Below, piece by piece: positions 9,184 through 19,787 of a stretch of DNA of 64,000 bases (the first letter of the stretch is position 1; each line of letters starts with the position of its first letter). The position numbers were made by a program, and so were the translations under genes. The notes beneath the pieces were generated by a model. That model was given only the letters and a program-made list of their open reading frames with translations. It had not been told where the DNA came from and made no database searches. The DNA lies in assembly GCF_963966145.1 (NCBI RefSeq), contig NC_091046.1:3472001-3536000 (forward strand), written 5' to 3'. Origin of the DNA: Tenebrio molitor. Its lineage: Eukaryota > Arthropoda > Insecta > Coleoptera > Tenebrionidae.

Positions 9184-9305
9184 TGTAGGAAATGGATAGT
9201 GGGCGAGGAGAAGTTTATTATTGTTTGACGTTGTATTTTCGAGAGACATTACAATTTATCATTAAAAGTTGTTACAAATCTTGTTTGCTTAAACTATATC
9301 CCACA
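9184..9305 (+). repeat. 5' LTR (122 bp)
   Basis: Starts TGTAGGAAATGG and ends CTATATCCCACA. Identical to 14023-14144. Unusually short for a Gypsy LTR. Confidence 0.95.
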
Positions 9306-9310
9306 AATTT

Positions 9311-9328
9311 TGGGGGCTCAACCGGGAT
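9311..9328 (+). promoter_or_regulatory. Primer-binding site, tRNA-Pro-like
   Basis: TGGGGGCTCAACCGGGAT, five bases after the 5' LTR, starts with the TGG that pairs with a tRNA CCA end. It resembles the tRNA-Pro type site (TGGGGGCTCGTCCGGGAT) with two or three differences. The exact primer tRNA is uncertain. Confidence 0.6.
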
Positions 9329-9445
9329 AGAAACAAGATAAACAGAGAATTGTAGAAAGAAGAACGGTGATAAATTAGAGGAATTCTAATTATTTTACGG
9401 AAAAGTGAAAAACAAGTGACAGTTACGAGGAAATTAAAACAAAAA

Positions 9446-12400
9446 ATGACATCATTGGGTGAAATTGCTTTTATCAGAGACAATATCAAAAATGCTCCTG
9501 TGAAGTCGATTAAAGCCCTTCATATGTTTATTTTCGAATCAGAAGGTGATCGAAAAAACAGATCAAGGCTGCGCACATTCAAAGGATTCGATTTCGACGA
9601 AAATTCTAAAGAATTTGAGACCAAACTAGAATACGTGGTTGAGACTTTGCAAGTAAGAGAGTTGATTTCTATTACTAATCTTCTCTGTCTCGACAATGAT
9701 GGTGACGAAGACGAGCTATCAAGAAAAATTTGCTGCCACTTAATGAACCTTAGCATGTTGGAGAAAAATGAAGTAAATGAAGACGACGAAGATGATAAAG
9801 ATGACGAAGATGATAAAGACGATGAAGATGATAAAGACGATGATGAAGACGATAAAGACGATGCAGAGCAATATGACGTGGTAACAGCTTCAAAGAAGAA
9901 AAATAGTAACAAAGAAAGAAGAGTCACAACCTCTAAGAAAAAAGAAAATAATACCAAAGATGACCAAGATGAAGAGAGAAATCAAAGAAGATTAAGAAGG
10001 GTAAATAACCTCGAAAGCAGCAGACACAACGATGATGAAGATGACGATTATGCAAAATGCAATTCATGTTTTCCGTTAAGTTTTAGAGATGTGGAAGATT
10101 CAATTCGTCCTTTTAGTGGTAATGACGAGTATCCTGTAGAAAAATGGATTCAAGACTTTGAAGATACTTCCGTTTTGTTAAGATGGGGTCGATTACAGAA
10201 ATTCATTTTCGCCAAGAAATCTTTGAAAGGTCTTGCTAAACTTTATATACAGAGTGAATGTGGTATCTCTACTTGGAGTCAACTGCGAGAAGCTTTGTTG
10301 TCTGAATTCTCAACTCGACTCAATAGCGCACATTTACATCAGATGTTATCGTCAAGAAAAATTCAGAAGAAAGAAACTGTTCAGGAATATTTTTTGATTA
10401 TGAAAGAACTGGCCTCAAGAGGTAATGTAGAAGATAATGCACTTATCCAATATACTATTGATGGCATCACCGACGACACGAGTAACAAAATTATTCTCTA
10501 CGGAGCTAATAACTTAAAAGAGTTTAAAAGAAAACTTCAAATTTTCGAATCGTTGAGAGAAAATTCAATGAAGATGTTTAAAACTAAGAAAGAACCGGAG
10601 ATTACAGAAGAAGTAATGAAGAAGCAAGATATGAAATATAAAAAAGAAGAAGGCAAGCAAATTCGTTGTTTCAATTGTGGTTTAAAAGGCCATAGATCAA
10701 CAGATTGCAAGTTTAAAGAGAAGGGAACGAAGTGCTTTAAATGTAATAATTATGGACATCGTGCAAAAGAATGCAACGAAGATAATAAACAGAAGAAACA
10801 AAGCGAAATTGAAAAGAAATCATCCCCAACAGTGTATTTGTCAAATTCATTGCAAGACGAAGAACCACCTGAAAATCATGAAATCTGCCATAGAGAAGTA
10901 ACGGATCGAGTAAATTCAAGAAATTTCAAAAATTTAAAACTTTATGGTACAGATTTTGAAGCTCTAATCGATACTGGAAGTGACGTTAATTTAATTAAGG
11001 CAAGTGCTTTTTTGAAAATAGGTGCACCACGCTTTGAAGAAACTCCACTTACACTCACTGGTTTAGGAAATGGAAAGGTAAAGACACTTGGAAAGTTTTC
11101 GACAAAAATAAACATTGATAATTGCGAATTTGTGACCGAAATTCACATTGTATCAGATGAAGCAATCTCCATAAATCTCATAATTGGAAGACCAATCTTG
11201 AATAAAGTAACGTTAATCATGAATTCCGAAGGAGTGATGGTAACTGAAGATGTAACCGAAATGAAAGAAACAAACTTACTGAATAATGAAAAGAAAGTAC
11301 AAGAGAGAATCGCAGCAGAAGATGAGAATACAACAATAGAAGATGATGAATTAAGTATACTACAGATTAACTTAGAAGAAATTCCTGATGTTGGTGAGAA
11401 CATTTATCTGCAACAGGTTAGTGAACTGATAGAAAATTACAAACCAAAGTACACTCAGAACACGAAAATATCTACGAAGATTATTTTAGAAGATGAAACA
11501 CCAATTTATCAATCACCTCGCCGTTTGTCAATTCCTGAGAAGAAAGAAGTCGAAGAACAGATTAGAGAGTGGTTAGAAAAGAAAATTATTCGACCCAGTT
11601 GCTCTGATTTTGCAAGTCCAATTGTTTTGGTAAAAAAGAAGAATGGAAGCACTCGAATATGCGTTGACTATCGAAAATTAAATAAGAAGATCGTGAAGGA
11701 TCGTTATCCTCTTCCAGTAATTGAAGATCAAATCGACAAATTGTCAACAGCGATGATGTTTACAATTCTAGACTTGCGCAATGGATTTTTTCATGTTCCT
11801 GTTGCCGAAGAAAGTATTAAATACACAGCTTTTGTAACACCCAGTGGTCAGTACGAATTTTTAAAGACTCCGTTTGGGCTGTGTAACTCACCAGCTATTT
11901 TTCAACGTTTTATAAATGAAATTTTCAAAGATTTAATGAGAGATGAAGTTGTCATTATTTACATGGATGATCTTATTATTCCATCAAAAAACGTAGAAGA
12001 AGGTTTTGTAAAGCTGCATAAAGTCATCGGTAGAGCTGAAGAGTTCGGACTAGAATTCAACTGGAAGAAATGCAAATTCCTGCAGAAAAGGATAGAATAT
12101 TTGGGGCATGATATAGAAGCTGGAAAAGTACGACCCTCATTGACAAAAATTGCCGCCGTTCAAAATTTTCCAGAGCCAACAACAATTAAGACTGTTCAAA
12201 GTTTTTTGGGTCTAACTGGTTATTTTAGAAAATTTATCAAAGACTATGCATTGATTGCAAGACCGCTAAGTGATATATTGAAAGGAAAAAGAGAATTTAA
12301 ATTCGGACCAGAAGAAAAAGCTTCATTTGAGGAATTAAAACGAAAACTAAGTGAAGAACCAGTTTTGAAGATATTTGACTTTGAAAGCGCGACAGAATTG

Positions 12401-14038
12401 CATACTGATGCAAGCCAAGATGGTTTTGGAGCTATCCTATTCCAGAAGGATGACGAAAAGAGTGAATTACATCCAGTTTACTTTTGGAGTAGAAAAACGA
12501 ATGATGCTCAAAGAAAATATCATAGTTACGAACTCGAGGTGCTAGCTGTAATAGAGGCTATCAAGAGGTTCAGAGTCTACTTATTGGGAATCAAATTTAC
12601 GATTGTTACAGATTGTGCCGCTTTTACAATGACTATGAATAAAAAAGACTTGTCCACTCGGGTAGCCAGATGGGCACTTCTTCTTGAAGAATTTAATTAT
12701 TCTATTATTCATCGTCCTGGAATGCAGATGAAACACTGTGATGCCTTAAGCCGAAATCCAATTGCTATGATCGTTCAGAATGAGTTCTTTGGAAAACTAC
12801 GGAAAGCTCAAGAACAAGACGACCAATTAAGAGCCATCATGAAAATTTTACACGATCAACCATATGAAGGTTACCTAATAGACAAAAATTTGCTCTATAA
12901 AGAAGAGAATGGCCAAAATCTGCTGGTTATTCCGACAGGTATGCAAGAACAGATAATAAAGAATGCTCATGAAAATGGACATTTTGCAAGCAAGAAGACG
13001 AGTGAACTTATTTCGAGAGAATATTATATCCCTAAATTAGAAAACAAAATAAAGAAGGTGATTGCCAATTGTATTCCCTGTATTTTAGCAGAAAGGAAGA
13101 CTGGGAAGCAAGAAGGTCTCTTACACCCAATTCCCAAAGGAGATAAACCTCTACAAGTGTATCATGCTGATCATGTGGGACCTCTTGACTCCACTAAGAA
13201 GGGTTATCGCTATTTGTTGGTGATCATTGACGGTTTTTCTAAGTTTGTATGGTTGCATCCGACTAAGACTACGAATGCAAAAGAAGTTTTGAATAAATTT
13301 GAAGATATGAAACAAGTCTTTGGTAATCCAAGAACAATTATTACCGACAGAGGTTCAGCATTTACATGCACAGATTTTCAACAGTATTGCACTGACGAAA
13401 ATATCAAACATATAAACGTAACTACGGGTGTACCAAGGGGAAACGGACAGGTTGAACGGATTAACCGAATTATTATTCCTGTATTAACCAAGTTGTCTTT
13501 TGAAAAACCAGAAGCATGGTATCGACAAGTACGACCGTTACAAGAAGCACTCAATAGTACTCATCAACGTAGCATTAACACGTCTCCATTCGAACTGTTG
13601 TTTGGTGTGAAAATGTTGAGATCAGAAGACATTCGTCTGCAAGAAGTCATCGAAGAAGAATATGCAAAATTGTTTATTGAAGAAAGAGATGAACTGCGCA
13701 AAGAAGCGAAACAACAGATTAAGAAGATCCAGGAGGAAAACATCAAGAATTACAACAGGAAACGTAAAATGGCAAGAGAATATAAACCTGGAGACCAAGT
13801 TGCCATCAAAAGAACCCAATTTAAGACTACTGCCAAAATACTGCCCAAATATTTAGGTCCGTATGAAGTAATCAAGAAAATTGGAAATGACCGCTATGAT
13901 GTTAAGAAGATCGGTACACATGACGGTCCGAGAACAACCAAATCGTGCGCTGAGATGATGAAGCCCTGGTGTCAAGAAGATCTCGACTCGTTCGAGGCGA
14001 ACGAATTTCAGGATGGCCGAGTTGTAGGAAATGGATAG
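9446..14038 (+). CDS. Gag-Pol polyprotein of the Gypsy element
   Basis: 1530 residues from the first ATG at 9446 (the frame is open slightly upstream). In order: an acidic Asp/Glu/Lys-rich tract encoded by an 18-bp-like repeat (about 9778-9862); a Gag domain; two CCHC zinc knuckles (CFNCGLKGHRSTDC and CFKCNNYGHRAKEC); an aspartic protease (LIDTGSDVNLI); and reverse transcriptase with YMDD. RNase H follows (HTDASQDGFGAILF), then integrase with its HHCC zinc finger, the D-D-E core (DHVGPL, TDRGSAF, GQVERIN) and a C-terminal GPYEV region. All domains look intact. Gag and Pol share one frame with no frameshift. The stop codon lies 16 bases inside the 3' LTR. No envelope gene is present. The element is potentially mobile. 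Confidence 0.95.
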   Translation: MTSLGEIAFIRDNIKNAPVKSIKALHMFIFESEGDRKNRSRLRTFKGFDFDENSKEFETKLEYVVETLQVRELISITNLLCLDNDGDEDELSRKICCHLMNLSMLEKNEVNEDDEDDKDDEDDKDDEDDKDDDEDDKDDAEQYDVVTASKKKNSNKERRVTTSKKKENNTKDDQDEERNQRRLRRVNNLESSRHNDDEDDDYAKCNSCFPLSFRDVEDSIRPFSGNDEYPVEKWIQDFEDTSVLLRWGRLQKFIFAKKSLKGLAKLYIQSECGISTWSQLREALLSEFSTRLNSAHLHQMLSSRKIQKKETVQEYFLIMKELASRGNVEDNALIQYTIDGITDDTSNKIILYGANNLKEFKRKLQIFESLRENSMKMFKTKKEPEITEEVMKKQDMKYKKEEGKQIRCFNCGLKGHRSTDCKFKEKGTKCFKCNNYGHRAKECNEDNKQKKQSEIEKKSSPTVYLSNSLQDEEPPENHEICHREVTDRVNSRNFKNLKLYGTDFEALIDTGSDVNLIKASAFLKIGAPRFEETPLTLTGLGNGKVKTLGKFSTKINIDNCEFVTEIHIVSDEAISINLIIGRPILNKVTLIMNSEGVMVTEDVTEMKETNLLNNEKKVQERIAAEDENTTIEDDELSILQINLEEIPDVGENIYLQQVSELIENYKPKYTQNTKISTKIILEDETPIYQSPRRLSIPEKKEVEEQIREWLEKKIIRPSCSDFASPIVLVKKKNGSTRICVDYRKLNKKIVKDRYPLPVIEDQIDKLSTAMMFTILDLRNGFFHVPVAEESIKYTAFVTPSGQYEFLKTPFGLCNSPAIFQRFINEIFKDLMRDEVVIIYMDDLIIPSKNVEEGFVKLHKVIGRAEEFGLEFNWKKCKFLQKRIEYLGHDIEAGKVRPSLTKIAAVQNFPEPTTIKTVQSFLGLTGYFRKFIKDYALIARPLSDILKGKREFKFGPEEKASFEELKRKLSEEPVLKIFDFESATELHTDASQDGFGAILFQKDDEKSELHPVYFWSRKTNDAQRKYHSYELEVLAVIEAIKRFRVYLLGIKFTIVTDCAAFTMTMNKKDLSTRVARWALLLEEFNYSIIHRPGMQMKHCDALSRNPIAMIVQNEFFGKLRKAQEQDDQLRAIMKILHDQPYEGYLIDKNLLYKEENGQNLLVIPTGMQEQIIKNAHENGHFASKKTSELISREYYIPKLENKIKKVIANCIPCILAERKTGKQEGLLHPIPKGDKPLQVYHADHVGPLDSTKKGYRYLLVIIDGFSKFVWLHPTKTTNAKEVLNKFEDMKQVFGNPRTIITDRGSAFTCTDFQQYCTDENIKHINVTTGVPRGNGQVERINRIIIPVLTKLSFEKPEAWYRQVRPLQEALNSTHQRSINTSPFELLFGVKMLRSEDIRLQEVIEEEYAKLFIEERDELRKEAKQQIKKIQEENIKNYNRKRKMAREYKPGDQVAIKRTQFKTTAKILPKYLGPYEVIKKIGNDRYDVKKIGTHDGPRTTKSCAEMMKPWCQEDLDSFEANEFQDGRVVGNG

Positions 14039-14144
14039 TGGGCGAGGAGAAGTTTATTATTGTTTGACGTTGTATTTTCGAGAGACATTACAATTTATCA
14101 TTAAAAGTTGTTACAAATCTTGTTTGCTTAAACTATATCCCACA
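14023..14144 (+). repeat. 3' LTR (122 bp)
   Basis: Identical to the 5' LTR. The gag-pol stop codon is at 14036-14038 inside it. No clear polypurine tract is seen directly before it. Confidence 0.95.
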
Positions 14145-14148
14145 TACA

Positions 14149-15130
14149 TTCTTCCCTATTTTCTTTCCTTGCGTCTTCGACACGTTTTCTTGTTGTCTTC
14201 ATCTCTTTACTGTACATCTTTACCGTCATTATTTTCTTCTTCTTCCTTTTCTTGTTGTTTTTCTTTAATTCCCAAGTTCCCCTCTGTTATTATTCTCCCG
14301 ATAGCTCTTCCCTTTTCCATTTCTCTTTTTGCCCCTTGACCTTCCCATTTGTACCTTTCCGTAACTACTTTCCCCTTTGTGCTTCTTTTCCGGTTTCCGT
14401 TTTCTTTGTCCATCAACTTTTTTATTCGCCTTCTCTCCGGGTCGTCTTCTCTTCTTCTCTACTTCCTATAAAATTTTTTCTTCAGTTTCTCCTCTCCATC
14501 ATCCCATATAAACCATTCCCCCTGTATCTGTATCTTCCCGTATCCTATTTTCACCCTTTTTCCCCTATCTCTCTTTTCTCTAGCCACCTCTCTTAACTTC
14601 TTTTGTGTTTTCCTTTCTTCGCTTGTCAAATCGTCATCTATGTATATAGGTACATCCTCTCACCTTTTCTTTCCTTCAACTTACTCTTATTTAGCATAAT
14701 GTTCTTTTTCTTTATCTTTATCTTTATCTTTATTTATTTTAAATGCTTCCCTTACGTTCACTTTCACCCCTATCTCCCTCTCTCTATACATATTTCCTCT
14801 TATTCCCCCTATTCCGGTTATTATAACATTATTCTTCCTCTCGTTCTTTTCTCTTTAGTCTTTGTTCCATCTTTTCCTCTTATCATTTCCATCCTTTTCA
14901 TCCAATCTACCTCCTCCGCGTGCCATTTTTCTTCTCTTCCTCACATCTCACGGCCCCTAATTCTTACCTTCACTCCCCCTTCTCGTTTCTCACTGCCGCT
15001 AATTCCTTTCTCAGTACATACTTTGTTTTCCTCTAATCATGGTTTTCATTTCCTTATCCATTTTCTTGCTTTTATTTCCTTCTTCGCTTCTACTTGGGGA
15101 TCTTCCCGTTCTGAATGGGTTCGTGCTTTA
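14149..15130 (-). mobile_element. LINE fragment, 5' piece (endonuclease region)
   Basis: Pyrimidine-rich on +, so purine-rich and Lys/Glu-coding on minus. It includes WEGQGAKREMEKGRAIG, a motif of insect non-LTR endonuclease domains, upstream of the GGDIN motif that lies across the Gypsy insertion. Frames are broken upstream. Together with 8800-9183 this is one old LINE fragment of about 1.37 kb without a reverse-transcriptase part. Confidence 0.7.
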
Positions 15131-15169
15131 GAGAACACGAGAATTCAACATTTTTGATTAATTTCTTTG

Positions 15170-15435
15170 AAAAAGTGAAGATATGGGAAAATGATAAGAA
15201 ATCACAAAGTTGTCACATTTATTGAGCAATTTTTCTATTCGATTTCCTTAAAATTGAGATGGTTCTTCATTTACTGTCTCTGGCGTAAGAGGCAAACAGT
15301 ATAACAGTTTTTGATTTGACAGTTGGCATCGTACGATCGGAAAAAGAATCGAGAAGGCCATGATTTTTGTGTTTCAGTTGGCAGCACTAATTTGTATTTG
15401 ACAACTGTCATACTGTTATACTGATCGTATAATGT
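15170..15435. repeat. Duplicated upstream segment (copy of 19435-19675)
   Basis: Shared blocks in the same order include GATAAGAAATC, CAAAGTTGTCACAT, GAGATGGTTCTT and GGCCGTGATAG/GGCCATGATTT, up to TTTGTATTTG and CAACTGTCA. It marks the right end of the duplicated unit that also carries genes A/B. 15436-15690 contains the region downstream of gene B, with nothing recognisable. Confidence 0.75.
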
Positions 15436-15691
15436 ATGACAGAAAGCGAGTTTGTGAGTGTACAGAAAATGCACAGTATATCAGGTGTGGATTTAAACTC
15501 ACTCCAAATTATAACGACACGGTTATTAAAAGGGATCGAGAAAGGCGAGTTTGTGATGTCTTACAACTGCCTGCGAGATTGTGACGATTGGTGAGAATGA
15601 GTGTTTCTAGATAATAATCAAGGACAAAACATAAAATTAAATTAGTTTATTTACAAGAATATTTCAATAATAACATAATTAATTACACTCT

Positions 15692-17120
15692 TTAATATCT
15701 TTCTTTTAGCACATAATCTAAACCTAAAGAATAAGACATTGTAGAGTACGTTTCGCTCATGCCAGTTATTGGATTTATTCTATATTCCGTCGTAGGTCTG
15801 TAAGCATATTGGTACTCGTACCGGTATTCATACCTAGGCATGTTAAGACTAGACTGAGAAAACACAGAAATGGCATCTTCTGAAGCATCGATTGCAGACA
15901 TTGCACAAATACCACTAACGTCAATCGACTGGGATTCAAGTCTACAACAACAACAATAAATAATAGTAATGATAGTAAGAACGAGAAAATCTTACTGTTC
16001 TCTCTCTGTCGCTTCCCATTCCTGCAACAAAAAAAGAGTAACTACCAAACCGGAAAACTTTGCTGCTGACGTACCAATTTGGCCATTCTACCGATTTTAT
16101 TCAAGCGGTACGCCAAAACTAGATTTAGTACCCAAACGACGCCTCCTCTACCAACGATTACAAGAACTGGAAGCACTCCGTTTTTACAGATTTCGTGAGT
16201 CCTAGGAGACACATTTCCGGTACAGCCTTTGTCATAATCTATGCCCATGGCAACAACCAAGATGAAATCCAAGATGGCGATGAAGTACGTGGCGAACACG
16301 AACCACTTTATCGACTTGTACAGTTTCGGGGCGTCTTTTTTGATATCTAGAAAAAGGATACATTTTTCATTCCCCCCGAAGGGCTTTCCAGAGCCTTTTC
16401 AGCCACATTGGCGGGAAGATTCGGGATGGGTACGGTGAGGATGGGTGCGGAAGGAAGGTGGTAGGTTACTGAGCCAGCATTCGCCTTATCTGTGATATGA
16501 GACCTGTGCTCATACCACGATGGGATGAAAAAAAGCCCACACCAGGTCAGGCGGCACCGGGGTTAGAACCCGGGACCTGCCGAATGCAAAGTGGCGCGGT
16601 AGGCGCTTGGCCACAATGCTCGGTTATATCTAGAAAACAATTGTCGATACGTGGTACCTCCGTGCGGAAAGAGAAGACAGCGGCGCCATCTCTCGCACTG
16701 ACTCACCACTTGCGTATCTATTTACCGTAGCATAAAAAGAGCGACAACAGGGCCCAGCTCAGGGCCGTCACGACGTACACCCAGTTGAATGCGGAGAAAC
16801 CTTCAGGTATGACGATCATTTCTGACGAAGAAAAGCCATTCTCTGAGACAAAATATGTTAGGGAAAGAAGTGACAAGTTTATTGTGACGTACTGTCCAAA
16901 AACCTCAGATAAACGGCGGTGGCAAATGAAATCGAAGAGGGATCAACATGTAGTCCTTGATAATAAAAGATTAAGCACAGCAGTGACATCAGAAACCAAG
17001 CGAATCCTTGAAGCTGCAAAAATTATTGGAAAAATGCAAAGTTGCAAAAAATTTTCGTCTCACCGTTCCCAGGAGTCCTGCCACATGTCCTAGAGTTTTT
17101 TGGGAGCTGGATAACGGCAT
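15692..17120 (-). CDS. Gene B: four-span membrane protein with Tyr-rich tail
   Basis: Six exons by reading: 17064-17120 (start at 17120), 16893-17013, 16726-16842, 16075-16346, 15996-16021 (26 bases) and 15692-15941 (stop). All introns are GT-AG, all phases fit, and the total is 843 bases or 280 residues; intron 2 is only 50 bases. Spans: residues about 14-36, 70-95, 105-130 and 150-180, with a Cys-containing loop between spans 3 and 4. Span 4 carries GRGGVVWVLN, equivalent to ARGFxxWxxN in genes C and D. The cytoplasmic tail is Tyr/Arg-rich (MPRYEYRYEYQYAYRP). It resembles insect tetraspan-type proteins of unknown role, possibly the DUF4728/pasiflora-like group; the family name is uncertain. 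Intron 3 contains a SINE. Confidence 0.8.
16355..16625 (-). mobile_element. tRNA-derived SINE in intron 3 of gene B
   Basis: On the minus strand it has an A-box-like TGGCCAAGCGCC and a B box GGTTCTAACCC, a tRNA-unrelated body and an A-rich end. It is flanked by a 12-base duplication ATATCTAGAAAA at 16343-16354 and 16626-16637. Gene A has the empty site (about 7970-7980), so insertion followed the A/B duplication. Confidence 0.85.
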
Positions 17121-17314
17121 GATCGTTCACTTTCACCTTACACTAAAAGTAATGCCGACAGGAATTATTTTTGCTATCTTGTCTTACTAGGAAACGATAT
17201 ATTCCGATAAGATAAGGATTGTTCCGATTTTCTATTTTCATCTAGGCCGCTCATTATCTTACTCTGTTGCATACTTTTCTCAACAGTAAAATCCTTGCTC
17301 GCAAACATCTAAAC

Positions 17315-17324
17315 AAAGTATAAA
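17315..17324 (-). promoter_or_regulatory. TATA-like motif upstream of gene B
   Basis: TTTATACTTT on the minus strand, about 195 bases before the start codon, conserved with the gene A copy. Confidence 0.35.
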
Positions 17325-17689
17325 GCAGTGAAGAAAGAGAACTGTGATCTGTGACAAAAACTTAACAATGTGGATTTTGTCGGAAGTTTGGAGATAAAGA
17401 TCTAAAACAAACAGGATACAGTTGACTAATTTTTGATTGGAATCTTTCCGAGGTTGGGTGACGAGCGTGGGTGCCCGTGAGGCGTGGCGTTAGCTGACGT
17501 CTTTCGGAGCTGACGATTTCGTAAGTAAGAAAGAGGAAGGAGTTTTTAACAAAAGGGGAGTTCGAAAGTTTGTCGAAAAGAAGAAGAGATAAATATAAAT
17601 GAAATGGGTAAATGTACGGAGAACTCCTTGGAAAACTTCAAGAACTTATGAGATACGGGAAGGGTACTTTAATAGTTAGTTACGAAATA

Positions 17690-17785
17690 AGTGCACGAAG
17701 ACATTTTCCGCGCATTATTTGAGGCACGAGCGACGAAGGAGCGAGTGCTTCATTTGCGCGAATGTGCCGAATACGTCTTCTCGCA
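17690..17785. repeat. Imperfect foldback with CACGAGCG core
   Basis: The left part ACATTTTCCGCGCATTATTT and right part CATTTGCGCGAATGT are roughly inverted around GGCACGAGCGACGAAGGAGC. It belongs to the same kind of palindrome as 23646, 24051, 37851 and 40587. Confidence 0.45.
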
Positions 17786-18081
17786 TCAATATTTTTTGAT
17801 GCTTACATTATGTCTGATTTGTCCAGAGTTTATTATTATCTCAAGTCAAATTATTTTCACAATGCTCGAAAAGCATTCGCACTAGTACGCGAACGTCGAT
17901 TTCGCGCACTACTACGCAGTCGTGAAACGTCATTTTGAAGATAGTGAGTTCAAAAAAATATTTTTAGCAAATGACAAATCAACATTTTTTTGTTTTATTT
18001 TTTCAACACTTTTTCAGATGGATTCCCAACCAGTCAAAGAATAAAAACTAGAGCCACGAAAAATCAGTTTTTATTGTTTTC

Positions 18082-18874
18082 TTAGACATTTACAAACGTC
18101 TGTTTGTTTGTTCTTTTGAAAGGAAGATATCCCAAAACGTTGACATTTCTGACAGTTGTCCAAATCACAATTGCAAATATCAAATTAACAACCCAGAAGA
18201 TAAACCCTCTGGCTGTTAGAATCAACATGGGATACATCACACTACTGCAAATTATCCTAACTCCGATCATTTGCAATTCTGTTTGATTCTTGTCAACACT
18301 TTTGTTGCAATTTTGGTCGTAATCTTTTGCTATTAATGTAAACAAGAGCAAATCGATACCAGAGATAGCAAACACGATTATCGCCCAGTTTGACAAAAGC
18401 TTCGTTGAGTCGTCGTTGGTCCCATCTGAAAGATAATATTTGAACAGAGAAACCTTCAATATTTAATGTTTTACATCGTTTTATTCTTGCCGAAATTCGC
18501 ATCCAGACAATGTTGAAACCAAGAGAGAGTGTCATAATCGCCGTGAAAGAATTCGGTGTGAGAATATAGCTCGATGGGAAATCGGTGTACTCTAAAATCT
18601 TATAGAATGAGTACGGTTGTGTACCCCAAGTAACGGTACTGACCCCACAAGAACTTGACACACACGGGGTAGTTGAGGTTGTAGTTGTACTCGAAGAGAT
18701 TCTCTGGAGGAGTATTCAGAATGTACTCGAGGATGCATTTGGCGGAGACGACAACGTACACTGCTCCCTGGCACTGCAACAGCAAAATGAGACTTACCGA
18801 GGTGAAAGTATTGCGATACCGACAATTCCCAAAATGGAAGCGACTTGAGCGAGGGTTGGTCTCGTGCTGATCAT
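18082..18874 (-). CDS. Gene C: four-span membrane protein, compact
   Basis: Four exons: 18824-18874 (start MISTRPTLAQ), 18644-18773, 18475-18591 and 18082-18425 (stop). The total is 642 bases or 213 residues, with introns of 49-52 bases. Exon boundaries and phases match gene B exactly for the first three introns, and exon 3 has the same 117-base length. The intron 1 donor (GTCGGT) is weak but gives the length and phase seen in B. Spans are at about 10-35, 65-90, 105-130 and 150-185, and span 4 contains TARGFIFWVVN. There are several Cys and possible glycosylation sites in the loop between spans 3 and 4 (NKS, NQT). The tail is short and basic. Function unknown; no frame damage is seen. Confidence 0.8.
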
Positions 18875-18879
18875 TTCGG

Positions 18880-19740
18880 TTGTGAGATAATTACTGCTTC
18901 TAAAATTCAGCAACTGATAAAGTTATCTAGAATGTTATCATCACCAACCAAATTGGATCCAAAGAGGGATAAATGTAGGACATATTGTACAAACTATTTT
19001 TCTAGAAGATCACTAGAAAATTGAAACTTTTTGACAAATTGTTTGAAGAATGCGAATACTCTCATTTGGTGTTAAAGGAATTCACAATCAAAGATCTTCG
19101 CTTTTTGATGCGAAAACAGTAGGTACTCCATCAAGAGTCATATAATTTTCATGCAGTTGTTTGCTCACTTCAGCTTGACAGAAGTTATGTAGGCGGAAGC
19201 GAAGATGTACAGTAGATACATTCCTTTTGCTTTCTGTTCTTCCTGCTGCTTTCTTCTAACTGACTTTGCAAATTACTCCTGAGTTGTACTCTGACTTCAA
19301 AATGATGCTTTTATTCACAAACGACATTATCAATCTATGTCGACTTGACAGATGTCACAAATAAACTGTCTTGCGATAAGAATTTTATAGATAAAGGGAA
19401 AAAATTATATGGCGTCACACTAAGATAATAATTATATGAGAAACCGATAAGAAATCGCAAAGTTGTCACATTAATTGATCAATTTTTCTTTTCCATTTCA
19501 ATAAATATTGAGATGGTTCTTGATTCTCTGTCCCTGACATAAAAGTCAAAGAATAAGATGGCGATTTGACAGTTGACATCGTGCATCGGAAAAAATATCG
19601 AGTAGGCCGTGATAGTCGTAGTTCAGTTGGTAGCACTAGTTTGTATTTGGCAACTGTCAAGTTTCTCTAGAGGTTAAAAATCCTGGATATGTTTGTTTGG
19701 CAACAGCAATATTTGAACAAGAGCTGCCAATTGAACTAAT
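18880..19740. other. Upstream region of gene C
   Basis: 18880-19434 shows nothing recognisable beyond AT-rich sequence. 19435-19675 is the partner of the duplicated segment at 15170-15435, with CTGTCA/TGACAG-rich text. Confidence 0.5.
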
Positions 19741-19787
19741 CTATTGGGTGATTCAAAATGGTTGTGGATAAATATGGCAACTATGTA

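Larger units (their letters stand above)
9184..14144 (+). mobile_element. Young, apparently complete Ty3/Gypsy LTR retrotransposon
   Basis: This is a 4961-bp element with 122-bp LTRs that are identical to each other, begin TG and end CA, flanked by a 4-bp target duplication TACA (9180-9183 and 14145-14148). It has a single gag-pol frame without stops and no env. It is inserted in a LINE fragment: joining the flanks minus one TACA restores a continuous LINE reading on the minus strand. Identical LTRs mean very recent insertion. Confidence 0.95.

Noticed and set aside
9520..9957. 145-residue minus-strand Ser-rich frame
   Set aside because: Antisense shadow of the acidic Gag region.
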